Positions 46,022 to 57,000 of a stretch of DNA of 64,000 nucleotides are shown piece by piece. Below the pieces are notes generated by a model. That model saw only the letters and a list, made by a program, of their open reading frames with translations, ran no database searches and was not told where the DNA came from. This DNA is from Mesodorylaimus sp. YZB2_4 (taxonomy: Eukaryota > Nematoda > Enoplea > Dorylaimida > Dorylaimidae). The translations under genes and the position numbers were made by a program. Location of the stretch: assembly GCA_030248295.1 (NCBI GenBank), contig JASANH010000554.1, positions 62,001 through 126,000 on the forward strand, read 5' to 3'. The number at the start of each line of letters is the position of its first letter. Positions within the stretch are counted from its first letter, which is position 1.

Positions 46022-47060
46022 TGTGTCTTTTGATCCCCCACTCTTACGCGTTTAGTCAAAAGTAAAGATTAAATTGATTGATTGATTGACAGCGGACAAT
46101 TACACACCATGAGATTTTCTCATCGTCAGAGTCGCAGTAACGGGACCTATTTGAGGGACATCTAATCGAGACATCATTTTCTTTGACCTGCTGCAAAAAA
46201 TTGCAAAAGCGGCGGACGCTTGGAGCATTTTGGACCAGGCCAGTGCGCGTGGACACTCCTCGAATTTCAGCAGCGGAAGTTGAAGTCCACTTGCCAACAT
46301 TATTTAAGACTAGTAAAATTTAAGCTGGACATAAAGGATGTCAGCGACATGGAGGGAATGGAAGTCAGCAAAAATTTTATGAGTAAATATACGAGGACAA
46401 TAATTATGGCGAGCCCTCATGGAAGCGACTGCAAAATTTCAACTGAACCCCTTTCATGCAGCATGTTAAAGGATTGCGCCTTCACCTTGATGCAATAAAG
46501 CACAGTACATATTGCAAAGTTCAAGATCATAGGAAGAATGACTCTAAATCTGTCTGCGGCTCCTCTTACGACGATCGTTAGTGGCGACGAGATCTCTAAG
46601 ATCTGCATAAAATCTGACAAAGATCTCTGCATTACTCACTTTCCTCAGTTGAGAAAAATGGCAAAGATCCTTATGAAAAAATATCACTTATAAATACGTG
46701 CTGTTAATAAGGACTGTTATTCTGCAAAACAGCAGAGCATTTTAGAGTAAAGATTAAATGTTGCGCTGTGGTTGACATTGCTGTGAGCAATCAGGTGTTT
46801 GTGGTTTTTTAAGCAGGAATAGCGAAAAGTCCCGCGGAAGCCTTGCTGACTGATCCGGGATAACCTATTGCTGCTGATAAAATGCTATCGACACAAGCTT
46901 CATTGGGTTGTTTGCGGCATTCAGTCGTAATATCTCACGTCCAACAAAGTGAACTTTGTGATTTACGTGATGTTTATCGCAATAGAATGGAAACGAGACG
47001 AGTCACTTGTTTTGAGTGGCGCAAATAAAGATGATTTGACCTTTGACAGATGGTCAGTCT
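46022..47060. other. Intergenic, no gene recognised
   Basis: Short GATT repeats lie near 46070-46090. Otherwise no exon or RNA gene that I can support. Confidence 0.3.
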
Positions 47061-47070
47061 CCGCGATATC

Positions 47071-47114
47071 GATCATTTCATTTCCCGATGAAATGCCAGC
47101 TTCTTCCAATCCGA
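47071..47114 (+). promoter_or_regulatory. Upstream block shared by the two neuropeptide genes (copy A)
   Basis: ATCATTTCATTTCCCGATGA and ATGCCAGCT with CAAT(C)C are repeated at 49204-49250 upstream of gene B. It lies about 150 bp 5' of the TATA box and may be a conserved enhancer-like element or simply residual duplication. Confidence 0.45.
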
Positions 47115-47222
47115 GAATGAAAAGATCCACTTTCAACATGATTTGCAATCCAGAAACATGTTAATTGTGCAATAGTTCAAGGATTCATTTCCGTGCTCAG
47201 CCCACACGCAGCACGTGCACAG

Positions 47223-47230
47223 TATATATA
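47223..47230 (+). promoter_or_regulatory. TATA box, neuropeptide gene A
   Basis: TATATATA lies 67 bp upstream of the ATG at 47290. Gene B has a TATA box at nearly the same distance (66 bp). Confidence 0.6.
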
Positions 47231-47289
47231 CGATATCCCTCTCGCCTACAGTCAGTTTCCCAAAACAGAAACTTCATTCACGAGTGAAC

Positions 47290-47937
47290 ATGGGTTTCCA
47301 CTGGAGCGTTTATTTTGCTTTAGCATGGCTCCTTCTGTGCGATGAGGCACAGGCCAGATTCCTGCACCCATCGGCTGTTGAACAGTGAGTTAAAAGGCTA
47401 AATCGTGCATCGTGTCGTGTTGTATGACTCCACAACGTGGCTCTTTCCCTTCTTCCCAAAAAACTCCACCCCCCCCCCCACCCCCCAAGCAGAAGGTATC
47501 TAATCACCAAACCCCGCTCTAAACATGAGCATTGATGGGCAGGAGACAAAGCAGAGGTGAGATATAGATGAGAGAGGAGGACTCACCTGAACATTTTATC
47601 GTACATATCCGAGATAAGTCCAAAACATTTTCAAATCGCTTCACGTTAAGATCAATAAAAAACTTTTCAGTATCGGGGTACAAAAGTCAGCCGTAAAGCC
47701 TAGCTGTACACTTACAAAGTTCTTTTTGCTACTTTCAGGAAGTCAGCAACAGTTTCAAATGATCAGCCTCAGCCAAACGAGAGTTTACAGAAAAATGATT
47801 ACCAGCAGAGTCCTCAGAAAAGGGCTATTGTCCAAATTTATCGCAAAGGCAGCACGAAGAAAATTGTATGGCGATCCAGAAACGGCACCTTCCTAAATTG
47901 CTTCTTTTCTCCAGTACAATGTGTTCATTATCAATAG
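47290..47937 (+). CDS. Allatostatin-C-like neuropeptide precursor A
   Basis: Two exons, 47290-47384 and 47739-47937, join in phase 2 to 97 aa. A signal peptide (HWSVYFALAWLLLCDEAQA) is followed by a spacer, a Lys-Arg site (SPQKRAIVQIYRKG), a KK site, and a C-terminal peptide ending NGTFLNCFFSPVQCVHYQ. Two Cys enclose six residues, C-FFSPVQ-C. Arthropod allatostatin C has the same ring size and a Pro at the same position (C-x-x-N-P-x-S-C), is disulfide-bridged and acts through somatostatin-type receptors. The Asn of the arthropod ring is Ser here. The tandem paralogue at 49372-49993 has the same gene structure. Homology to allatostatin C is inferred from this short motif, precursor layout and position. 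Confidence 0.65.
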
Positions 47938-48089
47938 TACATGTAATGCGCACAACAAAAAGCAAAAACTTTGAATTAGATGTATGACCAGATGGATTGC
48001 TATCCTTGCTGTCTCTTTTAATTTAGGATACCATCCAAAGAAATACATGTTGTTGTACACGTACATGTTTATGTATGCTGGTATGTACA

Positions 48090-48192
48090 TTTATATATAT
48101 GTTGATATATATATATGTATGTATGTCAATATATATATTTATATATGTTGACATAATAAAAATATGCTGATATATATATGTATGTATATGTC

Positions 48193-48230
<38 letters not shown>

Positions 48231-48470
48231 TGTATATATATATATTTGTATATATATATACATATTTATGTATATATTTGTAAATGTATATATATGTATA
48301 TGTATGCTGATATATATATGTATATGTATGTTGATATATATATGTATATATATGTTGATATATATATGTATATATATGTTGATATATATATGTATATATA
48401 TGTTAATATATATATGTATATATATGTTAAAATAAATATACATATATATATGCTGATATAATAAAGATCT
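48090..48470. repeat. AT-rich minisatellite with a 24-bp unit
   Basis: Repeats of GTTGATATATATATGTATAT (24-bp period) occupy about 48305-48440, flanked by TA-rich simple sequence from 48090. It lies in the spacer between the two neuropeptide genes. Confidence 0.8.
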
Positions 48471-48479
48471 TTCACATTT

Positions 48480-49200
48480 GACGCTAAGTTGTAATCGCAG
48501 TGAGCTTTACTAAATGTCACTTGATGCGTGGAAAACAGGTAGTGCAGGTACATTCCGAAAAGGTGAGCCCTCTTGCGACATACGACGCATGACCATCGTG
48601 TGTCACCTGCTACCAGTCGCCAAGTGGCTTCCTATGGGACGCATACAAAAACTTATCTTCGGATTCTTGTTCTGCAATAAGAGTTCGTCTAGGTTTGCAC
48701 ACACCATTTCTGCCAAGAGATTGAAGTAAATTTCGACATTGTCGCAAATAATCTCGCCAACAGGACAGACGCTTGTTGGCGTAGTGAGACATGGCAGAAG
48801 GTACAGGGGCACACAGGTGGCAGAAGCACTGTAAGCTCTTGCCCACCACACACTAATGGACCACTTCACTTTCAAGAGCCGCCACGAAAGAGGGCGTCAG
48901 GAAAAAAGTTGATTGGCTTTAAAGAAAAGGCGATTGGATGACACATAAATGCGTCAACCCATCAGTAAACATTACACGGTTAGTTATGTAAAATACACGA
49001 GGATAGCACGTATGCATTTCCTCGAAATCCTTTTTTTATCATCGCACTTGCTGGACAGGATGCACCATGGATTTTTTTAATTTTAAGTATCGTCGTCGCC
49101 GTATTTACGAGGCGAGTCGTATGACTTGCTTTCATTGATAATATGATACTCTATCATACATCTTCCCGATAACATTTTCGTATCGCGAGTGTTCAGCAGC
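48480..49200. other. Spacer between neuropeptide genes, no gene recognised
   Basis: Open frames on both strands (for example 48603-48875 minus) lack any recognisable motif. Confidence 0.3.
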
Positions 49201-49203
49201 ATC

Positions 49204-49250
49204 AATCATTTCAGTGTTCCCGATAATATGCCAGCTGCGTCAAATCTGGG
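49204..49250 (+). promoter_or_regulatory. Upstream block shared by the two neuropeptide genes (copy B)
   Basis: AATCATTTCAGTGTTCCCGA followed by ATGCCAGCT and TCAAATC matches 47071-47114. It is about 100 bp 5' of the gene B TATA box. Confidence 0.45.
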
Positions 49251-49305
49251 GACAGTCATACATATGCCAATAGTGCCGGGCTGCATTTCCTCATCATCTG
49301 GAGCC

Positions 49306-49312
49306 TATAAAG
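49306..49312 (+). promoter_or_regulatory. TATA box, neuropeptide gene B
   Basis: TATAAAG lies 66 bp upstream of the preferred ATG at 49372. Confidence 0.6.
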
Positions 49313-49371
49313 TAACTGTAACTTCCCTCATTTCATTGTAACTTGTGTCTTGAATGGGGACGGATCGCGAA

Positions 49372-49993
49372 ATGATTTTCCACTGGACCGTCTATTTTGC
49401 GTTCGCGTTGCTCGTGATGCTTGATGGACTAGCCGCCAGCTTAGTCCAGCAACTGGCTCTTAATCAGTAAGTTAGAGTATCAGCAAGAAAGCCTTTGAGT
49501 TAGTCCTGCCTGACCGTTTTACCTAGGGTCCTTTTACACAGGCCAACGAATAGCCTTTCTACTTTTCTGACCATCCACCTGAGAAAATGCACTTTAGCTA
49601 CGGGTCCCGTCCATAAAAACCTATTCATGGGCAAATAAGAAGAGGAACCTTAAGTACAAATCCAGAGTAGCAAAATTCTTCTACAACGAGAGATGCCTAT
49701 GGTTACTCAGGGATGCAAAAAAGTGTGCTGAAGCCCTGCCTTGTGGCGCGTATTTAAAATTGGCGACGTGCAATTCTTTTAGGAATTCAGCTACTGTTTC
49801 GAGCCGCTGGCACGAGCCCAACGGTATTTTGCATGAATACCACCAGCGAAACGGCCAAAAAAGAGCTATTATTCACATTTATCGCAAGGGTAACACGAAG
49901 AAAGTTGTGGTGCGATCACACAGTCGTACTTTCATCAATTGCTTCTTCACTCCGATTCAGTGCATTTACATACGAAAACGCCAAGTTGCTTAG
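49372..49993 (+). CDS. Allatostatin-C-like neuropeptide precursor B
   Basis: Two exons, 49372-49466 and 49783-49993, join in phase 2 to 101 aa. The first exon is exactly 95 nt, as in precursor A. Conserved parts: signal peptide (FHWTVYFAFALLVML), GQKRAIIHIYRKGNTKK, and the ring TFINCFFTPIQCIYI. Unlike A, it ends with RKRQVA, so the mature peptide would be released on both sides by dibasic cleavage. An in-frame ATG 18 nt upstream (49354) is less likely because A aligns from 49372. Ring C-FFTPIQ-C has the allatostatin-C spacing. A head-to-tail pair of these precursors recalls the AST-C/AST-CC pair of arthropods, but whether it is the same duplication is unknown. Confidence 0.65.
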
Positions 49994-49999
49994 TAAATG

Positions 50000-50530
50000 T
50001 CTGAAAAGAAAAAGGAAGATTTGAAATGAGAAGATAAACGGATATTGTTGCATAGTTTAGTCTCCGAATGCCATTCATAAATACCCTGATAATGCATGTA
50101 TGACTTAAGTTTAAAAGCGCGCATATCTTATCATCGTGCCTGTGCTACGGGCTCTTGTGCCCACTTGGCGCTGGGGAAAAAAATTCTTGTTTTATGAGTG
50201 AAGCTCCACTAACGGATTTGGCCTGACTTATTAGTTGTTAGTACGCTTGTACAGCAGCAAACTTAAGATAGTGCGACCAACCCCAAAAGGGTGGCCATTC
50301 GCAACACAAGGGTCCTGATGGTACATACTGTAAAAGCATGGTTCACATAGTTCTGATGAATCTAACAAAACTGTGCTTTTGCAGCTCAGCGGCAGATCAA
50401 ATTTATACGATGCCAGAGAATAAAGTGCGGTACGTCTTACAGCCCAATACTGTGTTTTGTTTACTTATTTTTTGAACTTCGCTCACTTGAGCCTTTTGTA
50501 GACCAGCATTTGCGTATAATCAAGGCTCCC
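50000..50530. other. Intergenic, no gene recognised
   Basis: The 3' flank of the neuropeptide gene B, without supported features. Confidence 0.3.
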
Positions 50531-50531
50531 T

Positions 50532-50760
50532 GGGGACATGTCATACTTTATCCATAGCCAAGCACTATGCGAGGGCTAAGGAACACATATTTGACACATC
50601 CCCCCGGGGGGCACCCCCCCCCCAAACCCAAAAAGGCGGCGACGTGACCGCTGGGCGACGACAAAGGCGCTAGTTGATCTGCGCATGGAGCATCGTCCCT
50701 GTGCGTCCACCAGGAGCATCTCCACTCGAGGACATGGACCAGACATCGACTTCCTCGGAC
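50532..50760 (-). repeat. tRNA-derived SINE copy with extra 5' segment
   Basis: On the minus strand the body GTGTTCCTTAGCCCTCG and GTGCTTGGCTATGGATAAAG ends in ATGACATG, with a box-A-like TCGCCCAGCGGTCACGTCGCC upstream; box B is replaced by poly-C/G runs (C10 at 50614-50623). The adjacent 50670-50745 resembles, inverted, part of the element at 54745-55080 (CTGTGCGTCcACCAGGAGC). Confidence 0.55.
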
Positions 50761-50769
50761 TATGGGCCC

Positions 50770-51500
50770 TTCATCTCGTTCCACTCGGACACCACGAGGG
50801 TACCTACGCTAACCTTCTGTACAATGTGCGCGCTGGGTTAGTCCTGATGATGAAGACCATAACGTACATACAGACGAAATGTTCACATTACCCTGGAAAG
50901 GCTTCGAGTAAACTTTTTTTACGATCATTCACAATTATATACGAGTATATTCCACAAACATGAATCGCAAAGAGCGGGGTTTGAACAGTAGATGACAAAA
51001 TAGATGAGCCTGTAATATCGATTGTTTTCAATCAAAGTTGTTTAGCAGCATATATCTACTGCATGTACAAAGCACTAGACTTGCGCTATATACATGCATA
51101 AATGAGTAATGATCTAGTATAAATTAGAAAACGCATTCTTACATCACAAAGAAATTAGGATGTAGACAACATGTCACAAAGAATAAAGTTTCCGCACCAT
51201 TTCCACTGAATAGGGCGAAAACAGCTTACGTTATTTTTCAAATTTGCCCACCGACTGTTGCCCAGGAACTTGATGTCTACGTCAAGTGACCACAGCATCA
51301 GACGACCGCACCATACACATCAACAAGTGTTGCTTGGCGACAGCAGATTATGCTTCCTGGACGGACTGATCAAAATAGCCACTGTTGTTGCCATTGCCTT
51401 GCCCACTCAATCCCTCAAAACACCGCGCTTTTAGAGTCTACCATGATCGCAGTTGGAGATGAAAGTGAAACCTCTGCGTTCTTCTTCTAATATGCAGTCA
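50770..51500. other. Intergenic, no gene recognised
   Basis: The 5' flank of the GT31 gene. No clear TATA box or exon. Confidence 0.3.
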
Positions 51501-51520
51501 CTGTCTGCGACATCCGCATA

Positions 51521-52804
51521 ATGAGTCTAGGTCACGATCACCCAGGTTTTCCCATCGTGAACTATTTCACACAACTTAACCGAGTCAGTGTGTATCCACT
51601 TTTTTTCTTGGTCGCTGGCGGAATCTTTCTGTCAGCCAATTTATTCCAATCAACCACTGTTCACCTGTCCCAGTATAATCCGAAAAGATTCAGGACTAGT
51701 GCGTTTACTCAACGCCAGAGGCAGAATTTTCTTGGACTCGAAGACCCAACAACTCAAGATGCAGCCAGCAGAAGCTCAGAGTCAGAGGCGACAGGGAGCT
51801 CCGTATCTGTGGAGATGCATCGATCTAGCTTCCGGCAGTCAGTGCCAACGATTCCACAGGTTGACCCTTCGGCTGGGTCAGCATCGATGACAACTGTGAT
51901 CAACTCTCATCCCATTAATATCATTATTTTGGAACCCAAGTTTTGCGAGCCCATGAATCAGTCCATGCCCCTGCTACTTGTGATCGTCCACACTGATCCC
52001 AGTCACGTCCATTTCCGGAGGGCCATTCGAAAAACGTGGGGTTTAAATAAAAGTTTTGGCGCTTTGGATTCTGGATTCCAGCTAAAAACACTTTTCGTGA
52101 TGGGATTTCGTGCTAATGCCTCGGAATTAATGAAACAGGTCAAAGCTGAGAGCGCCAAGTATCGAGATATTATTCTGGCGGATTTCGAGGACAGCTATGA
52201 AAATCTGACTTACAAAGCTACCCTGTGGCTGAAATGGGTGAGCACGTATTGCTGGTGGCCATTCCAAATATTAAAGGTGGACGACGACGTCTTTGTTGAC
52301 CGATTCAACATGCTAAGACTGGCCAGAAAATTGCATGGCAGAAGTGAAACTGCAACTCGCACCATAACGTGTCGGGTGCGAGAGAATTCGCGGGTGATCA
52401 GATCCACGATGTTTAAGTGGTACGTGACTAGGGAGGAGTACGGGGATGACACATACCCCACTCATTGCCCTGGAGCAGCTTACATGCTCAGCGGGAATTT
52501 ACCAAAACTCTTGTACGAAGCGACCAAGAGCACTAAATTCTTCTGTATTGACGACATATATGTGACCGGAATGTTGAGGGAAAATGTAGAAAACGTGACT
52601 ATTATGGATATTGGATCAAAATATGTGATCTCAGTGGATGAAGCTGGCGCTGACGCTGACAAAGCTATCTTTGTTCATTTGGAAAGTAACAGCCGGCTTC
52701 ATTATTCCAGGTGGAGAGCTACTCTTGTGAAAAGCAACGCTTCGAAACCAACTTCTGGTTTAGTGAAGAAGTTCGAAGCAAGCATTGTGAAACTTGATGA
52801 ATAG
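51521..52804 (+). CDS. GT31 beta-1,3-glycosyltransferase, intact
   Basis: A single exon encodes 427 aa. Layout is that of a Golgi type II membrane enzyme: short cytosolic start, one TM (YPLFFLVAGGIFLSANLF, about residues 26-43), a Ser/Thr/Gln-rich stem to about residue 130, then the catalytic domain. GT31 marks: FRRAIRKTWG (about 166-175), KVDDDVFVD (about 252-260, the DxD metal/UDP-sugar site), CPGAAYMLSG, and DDIYVTGML (about 343). The family transfers Gal or GlcNAc from the UDP-sugar in beta-1,3 linkage to glycoproteins or glycolipids; the exact donor and acceptor are not deducible. The absence of introns in an intron-rich region could reflect retroposition. A truncated copy is at 4600-5311. 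Confidence 0.88.
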   Translation: MSLGHDHPGFPIVNYFTQLNRVSVYPLFFLVAGGIFLSANLFQSTTVHLSQYNPKRFRTSAFTQRQRQNFLGLEDPTTQDAASRSSESEATGSSVSVEMHRSSFRQSVPTIPQVDPSAGSASMTTVINSHPINIIILEPKFCEPMNQSMPLLLVIVHTDPSHVHFRRAIRKTWGLNKSFGALDSGFQLKTLFVMGFRANASELMKQVKAESAKYRDIILADFEDSYENLTYKATLWLKWVSTYCWWPFQILKVDDDVFVDRFNMLRLARKLHGRSETATRTITCRVRENSRVIRSTMFKWYVTREEYGDDTYPTHCPGAAYMLSGNLPKLLYEATKSTKFFCIDDIYVTGMLRENVENVTIMDIGSKYVISVDEAGADADKAIFVHLESNSRLHYSRWRATLVKSNASKPTSGLVKKFEASIVKLDE

Positions 52805-53058
52805 TGACTTGCCAGTATGAGAATGGGGCATCTCTGAATGCAGATTTGATCTGTCTGACTTGTAAGGCTAGAAAGAACTGGTCCCCATTAGTCCAGGGTC
52901 GGGTTGGGTTTGGTTCAGTAACGTAAGGTTCGAATCAACAAATCCTCCAAGTGCTTCGCACTACATCATTGTGATTTATGACATCAATAATATGGAACCA
53001 TTGCTTCATTTCAAAGTTTTTTTAACCTAAGAAAATTTTTTACCTAAAAGCTGCACCT

Positions 53059-53943
53059 CTAAAAAGCGCAAGATGCGGCCATGTTTTGAAGAAGGAACTT
53101 GGCCAAACCCAATTCAGCTCGCAGGTTTTTGTTTCCCGACAGACTTTCTGTTGCGTCTGACAGGACAGCAATGATCAAGGCGCCCTTTTCAACCGAATTG
53201 CCGATCAGCTGATGGCCCGCTTCATTGATTGGAGTCCCTAAAATAATACTCGCTCGTCTCAGGTGCAGAGGATACTCGTCGGTCAGACATACGTATGTTC
53301 ACAGGGAAAGATATAATTTATATGACATGATTTCTACTCAATTTTGAACTACAGTAATTTGCCCCCCCCCCCCCCCGCAACAGTCTTGAAAGCTATTCTT
53401 ACCAAACACGGCAGCTATGTTGTATGCACTTATCTGCCCGTGCACAACATTTCGGTTAGCCATATCCAAAAGTACGTCGGCCACCAGGCTGGATGTGGGA
53501 TCGTCATTAAGGAAATCACTGTGCCCAACCAATGCACTCAGAGTGTTCAAGAATATTTTACCATTGGTAGACAAATTATCTCCATCTTTCTGGGAGAGGC
53601 CGAGATCAAGGAGCCATTGATGGGATGCGTTCGATAGTTTTTCTCCAGGGTCATGGAAAACTTGATAATCAAATTCTGGGGACATTTTCTTGGAATCTTC
53701 CTTCCAGTGGCCCCATACTAAATGGCCGGTAGAGTCTGAATTATCTGCTGGAAAAGATGTTTCCTTTTTATCAATTTCTAAAATTTCATCTGAAGAAGGC
53801 GCCAAGACAGGCTTTTCTTCTGAATTTGAAGGGACATCCCTGGCTTTATATTCTTCGTCCGTCGCGGCTGTTTGAACTTTGATTTCGTTGTTAGCAACAA
53901 ATGCCAAAAGTAGAAATAAAAATTGGGAAGCTGGCCACTCCAT
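53059..53943 (-). CDS. Unknown secreted protein, two exons
   Basis: Exons 53943-53403 and 53237-53059 join in phase 1 to 239 aa. The start MEWPASQFLFLLLAFVANNE looks like a signal peptide, followed by an acidic low-complexity segment and a folded-looking helical C-terminal half (LVADVLLDMANRNVVHGQ, then TPINEAGHQLIGNSVEKG across the splice). One NAS glycosylation sequon is present. An acceptor-like ATTAG directly precedes the ATG, so an untranslated first exon is possible. I do not recognise the family. A C15 tract (53362-53376) lies in the intron just after the donor. Confidence 0.6.
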
Positions 53944-54079
53944 ATGCTAATCCCAAAAGGCAAATTATGATAGTCGAGGCGGAAAGTAGAAAGTATCGCT
54001 CCCGACGGTTATTGAACCTAGTAAGCTTTTGGATAGTAGCTTCACCATTATGCGCCAGCTTACGTTTGCTTCTGAGCAA

Positions 54080-54700
54080 ACAGGTCAGTTATTGATATAC
54101 ACACCATTTATCGTTCCAGCCCATCTACGCAAGGACTATAGCTAACAAAAGTCTTCATATTTTTGAAGCTGTAAGAGTACAAACGGTCCCGAAAGGTCTT
54201 GATGAATGCCTCGGATGGATGAGACCAGCAGATGCCTTAACTTAGCCTATGGCTTCCAGTGATATGTTTTAGTGCAGTGCACTATGCACAATATGTACAG
54301 TATAGGATACGCAATAACGAGCACAGGGTTACTGTATGCTGAGTTTATAGGTAGCACTGAATCACGAAAGTCAGTTGTTCGAGTCAGAGATACTCGCAAG
54401 GCGCAATCTTTTGCTAGATGATGGCCCGAGCGATCTGGGGCTGGTCTGTGGAACCTGCTCGTTATATAGTAAGAGTATAGTTGTCGGTGGCAGTGTCAAA
54501 ATTTATCGCATGTGAACTGCTGTCTATCACATGGTACTATGATAAAATATTTAACCCAGATTTCTCATCCCATGAAATACCAAGATGGGCCCAAATGGAT
54601 ACCGTTTGGGCGTGAAATCCCACATAATGAGTTTTATGCGGAGTGCGTAAGCTCCGTGGCACCCTACGCACCCAATGATTCGTCTGTCGGGAGTCTGGCG
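54080..54700. other. Intergenic, no gene recognised
   Basis: No exon, RNA gene or repeat that I can support. Confidence 0.3.
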
Positions 54701-54710
54701 CCTAGACTCA

Positions 54711-55080
54711 GGGGGGGGGGGGGGGGCGATACGACAGGACGTAGGTAGTGGGCGCGTGTTACAGGCGTTCGTCTCTACGTATTGCCTGTTAGCAAGTGGC
54801 TGGGCTCGTCAGGGGTTCAATTCCCAGTCACGGAGGTCGGTCTGTCAACCAAAAACACTGGCTGATCTAGCACGCAAGTCCGCGGGTGACTCACCCGGTA
54901 CCGTCGTGGCTCTCCCAGTAAGAAGGAAGACGAGTGCTGGTGTCCGACAATGCTGACAGGGTGCACAGCCAGCCCGCCTCCAATGTCCAGTCCAGGCACC
55001 GTCTCCGTCTTGCGGAGGTGCTCCTAGTGGAGACGCACAGCGGGCACTTCTGTGTGCGCTGCCCCCGCACCGCCTTACAA
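54711..55080 (+). repeat. tRNA-derived SINE-like element preceded by a G16 tract
   Basis: A box-A-like TAGTGGGCGCGTGTTACAGG (about 54750-54770) is followed by a perfect box B, GGTTCAATTCCC (54814-54825), then a GC-rich body of about 250 bp. The internal boxes are about 45 bases apart, as in tRNA genes, but the acceptor and anticodon stems do not pair convincingly, so I call a SINE rather than a tRNA gene. Confidence 0.55.
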
Positions 55081-55084
55081 GCTT

Positions 55085-57000
55085 AAATGCTGGCCAGCTA
55101 TCGACAAAACGGGCTTAGGCCCAGACAATTTTTTGAAGAAGACAAACATAGGCCTGAGCAGGTATTAAACAAGTGTCAGTGCAGTGTCCCAACGCATTGC
55201 ACGGCATCTGACACACAGCTGAAAGCATTCTTTATCAATGTGTTAGCGGAAAAGAATCGTTTGAAGCCGTTATTTTCGATTTATGGCCCTCATTTGGCCC
55301 AACAGTTCAAACAGCTTGGCTAGCCCACATGTATGCATTGTACTGGAGAAAAATAGCAATTGATGAAACTGCTGCTTGGAACGATAACATTCTTTCTACC
55401 GTTTGTTTTTGTAGTCTTCTGGATGATGTACACTTTGAATCTGCCACCAGAATTGTTCCACATGGACAAACGTTTTTGATTGTGCAATGCTTCTTTCAGA
55501 TGTGGAGATGACTTTGAAGCAGCGAGTGGTTTTCTAGAATGAACACAAATTTTCTATCAAAGGTGTCCCATTGGGACAATAATGATGTGGTATGATACCC
55601 GTGCTGCTTTTCCACAGTCTGCATGTTTTATTCCTCATGAATTCCCCACACCCACAGTTATGCTTATATCGACAGTTGCTGCTTGGAGTCGCAGATTCAC
55701 GCAGCGGCATTCCCGGACCCAAGAAAGCTTTTATCGTGGTTATGCATGTCGGCTCCTGCCTTATAGACCCCTCAACTTGGACTTCGGGTCAGGGACCAAT
55801 CGAGTCGGCGAAGCCTTCCTTCCTCTATAGTGTATACAAAAAGGACATGCAGTCATCAAATTTGCATGCACATATGGACGGTTAGAATGTTAAAAAATGG
55901 TTTTAATTCAGTAAAAACTTCTTTGGGTTGAAGAAGCCCTAAAGTATGTTAGCGAATGGTCGCTGAAGTTGTATGCCCTCCATTGCTCGTATAAGCACAG
56001 AGTGTACAGTCGTGTAAGCCGGGACTCGCAAGAGCACAAACGATAGCTTACTGATCAGGCGCCGATGCTTGTACGAAGTTTGCGTCGGTCGCTTCGGCCA
56101 GTAGCAGCCAGGCGAATGTAATGTAGACAGGCCAACAGAAACTCATTGTCGACAAGTCACCGCTTCTGCGCCCCTGACAACCCAGCCAATGACGTCCTGT
56201 GAGGCGGCGCAGTCACTTATAAGAGGAAGGTAGTCAATGGGATGACATCGGATGCGCATTAACCGACATCAAAATGCCAAGTATATACAGTGAATCCCAC
56301 GCGCATGGAAGGAAACCTGATGATGATTGATGAGGTTTATCGCATTCGCTGCCAAGAAACCCTGAAACCTTTATCGTCATTTGATTCGCACAAGAGAAGC
56401 CAAGTGGATTACCATTATCAGCATGAAATAAATAAAAGGCCTTTCTGTAACCTTATCAGGCATAGAGGTAATTTCACTTTATTAGTATTTCTTCCTCATT
56501 AGTCGGCCTAGCAAAGGCGTCATATCAGGGGGGGGGGCACCAATATCTGACCTGACCAAAAACTTACGCAGTAAGGCTTTAAAAAAAACAGATTTTACAG
56601 TCTCTTATGATCTTTGACGGATGTAATTGGACGCTAGCGCTAAAGGTGATATCTAATCATAAGCTGCGAGCTGTTTTAGATGCAATGAGACTGACATAGC
56701 GGGAAAAGTACATAGCTAGATCGTAAGTTGCATCCTCTCTCTAACCCATTGGAGGCGTTGATAAAATATGTATTGCATGCGTGCCACCCCTTGAATTCGA
56801 GTAAGTCAATGCTGTTTTTCGAGTAAGTCAATGCTGTTTTTTCCATGTTTTGGCGGACTGTTTGAGAGAGGACAACCGTTCCCACACTATTATATTTGGT
56901 GAAGACACGAGACGGTTGCAGACAGGAAACGAAGAAACTTAATTTACGAGATTACGTGTTTTAGTAAAACAAAAGTCCTGCCGTATTGCTGCCATGCAAT
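55085..57000. other. Intergenic; no gene confirmed
   Basis: Several 60-95 codon frames occur on both strands with no recognisable domain. A G10 tract lies at 56528-56537. A TATAAGAGG motif near 56218 could be a core promoter, but no convincing gene follows. Confidence 0.3.

Noticed and set aside
48178-48553. Tyr/Ile-rich frames on both strands
   Set aside because: They are translations of the AT minisatellite and have no coding character.
54745-54830. Possible tRNA gene (perfect B box)
   Set aside because: Acceptor and anticodon arms do not pair convincingly; the long GC-rich 3' body fits a SINE better.
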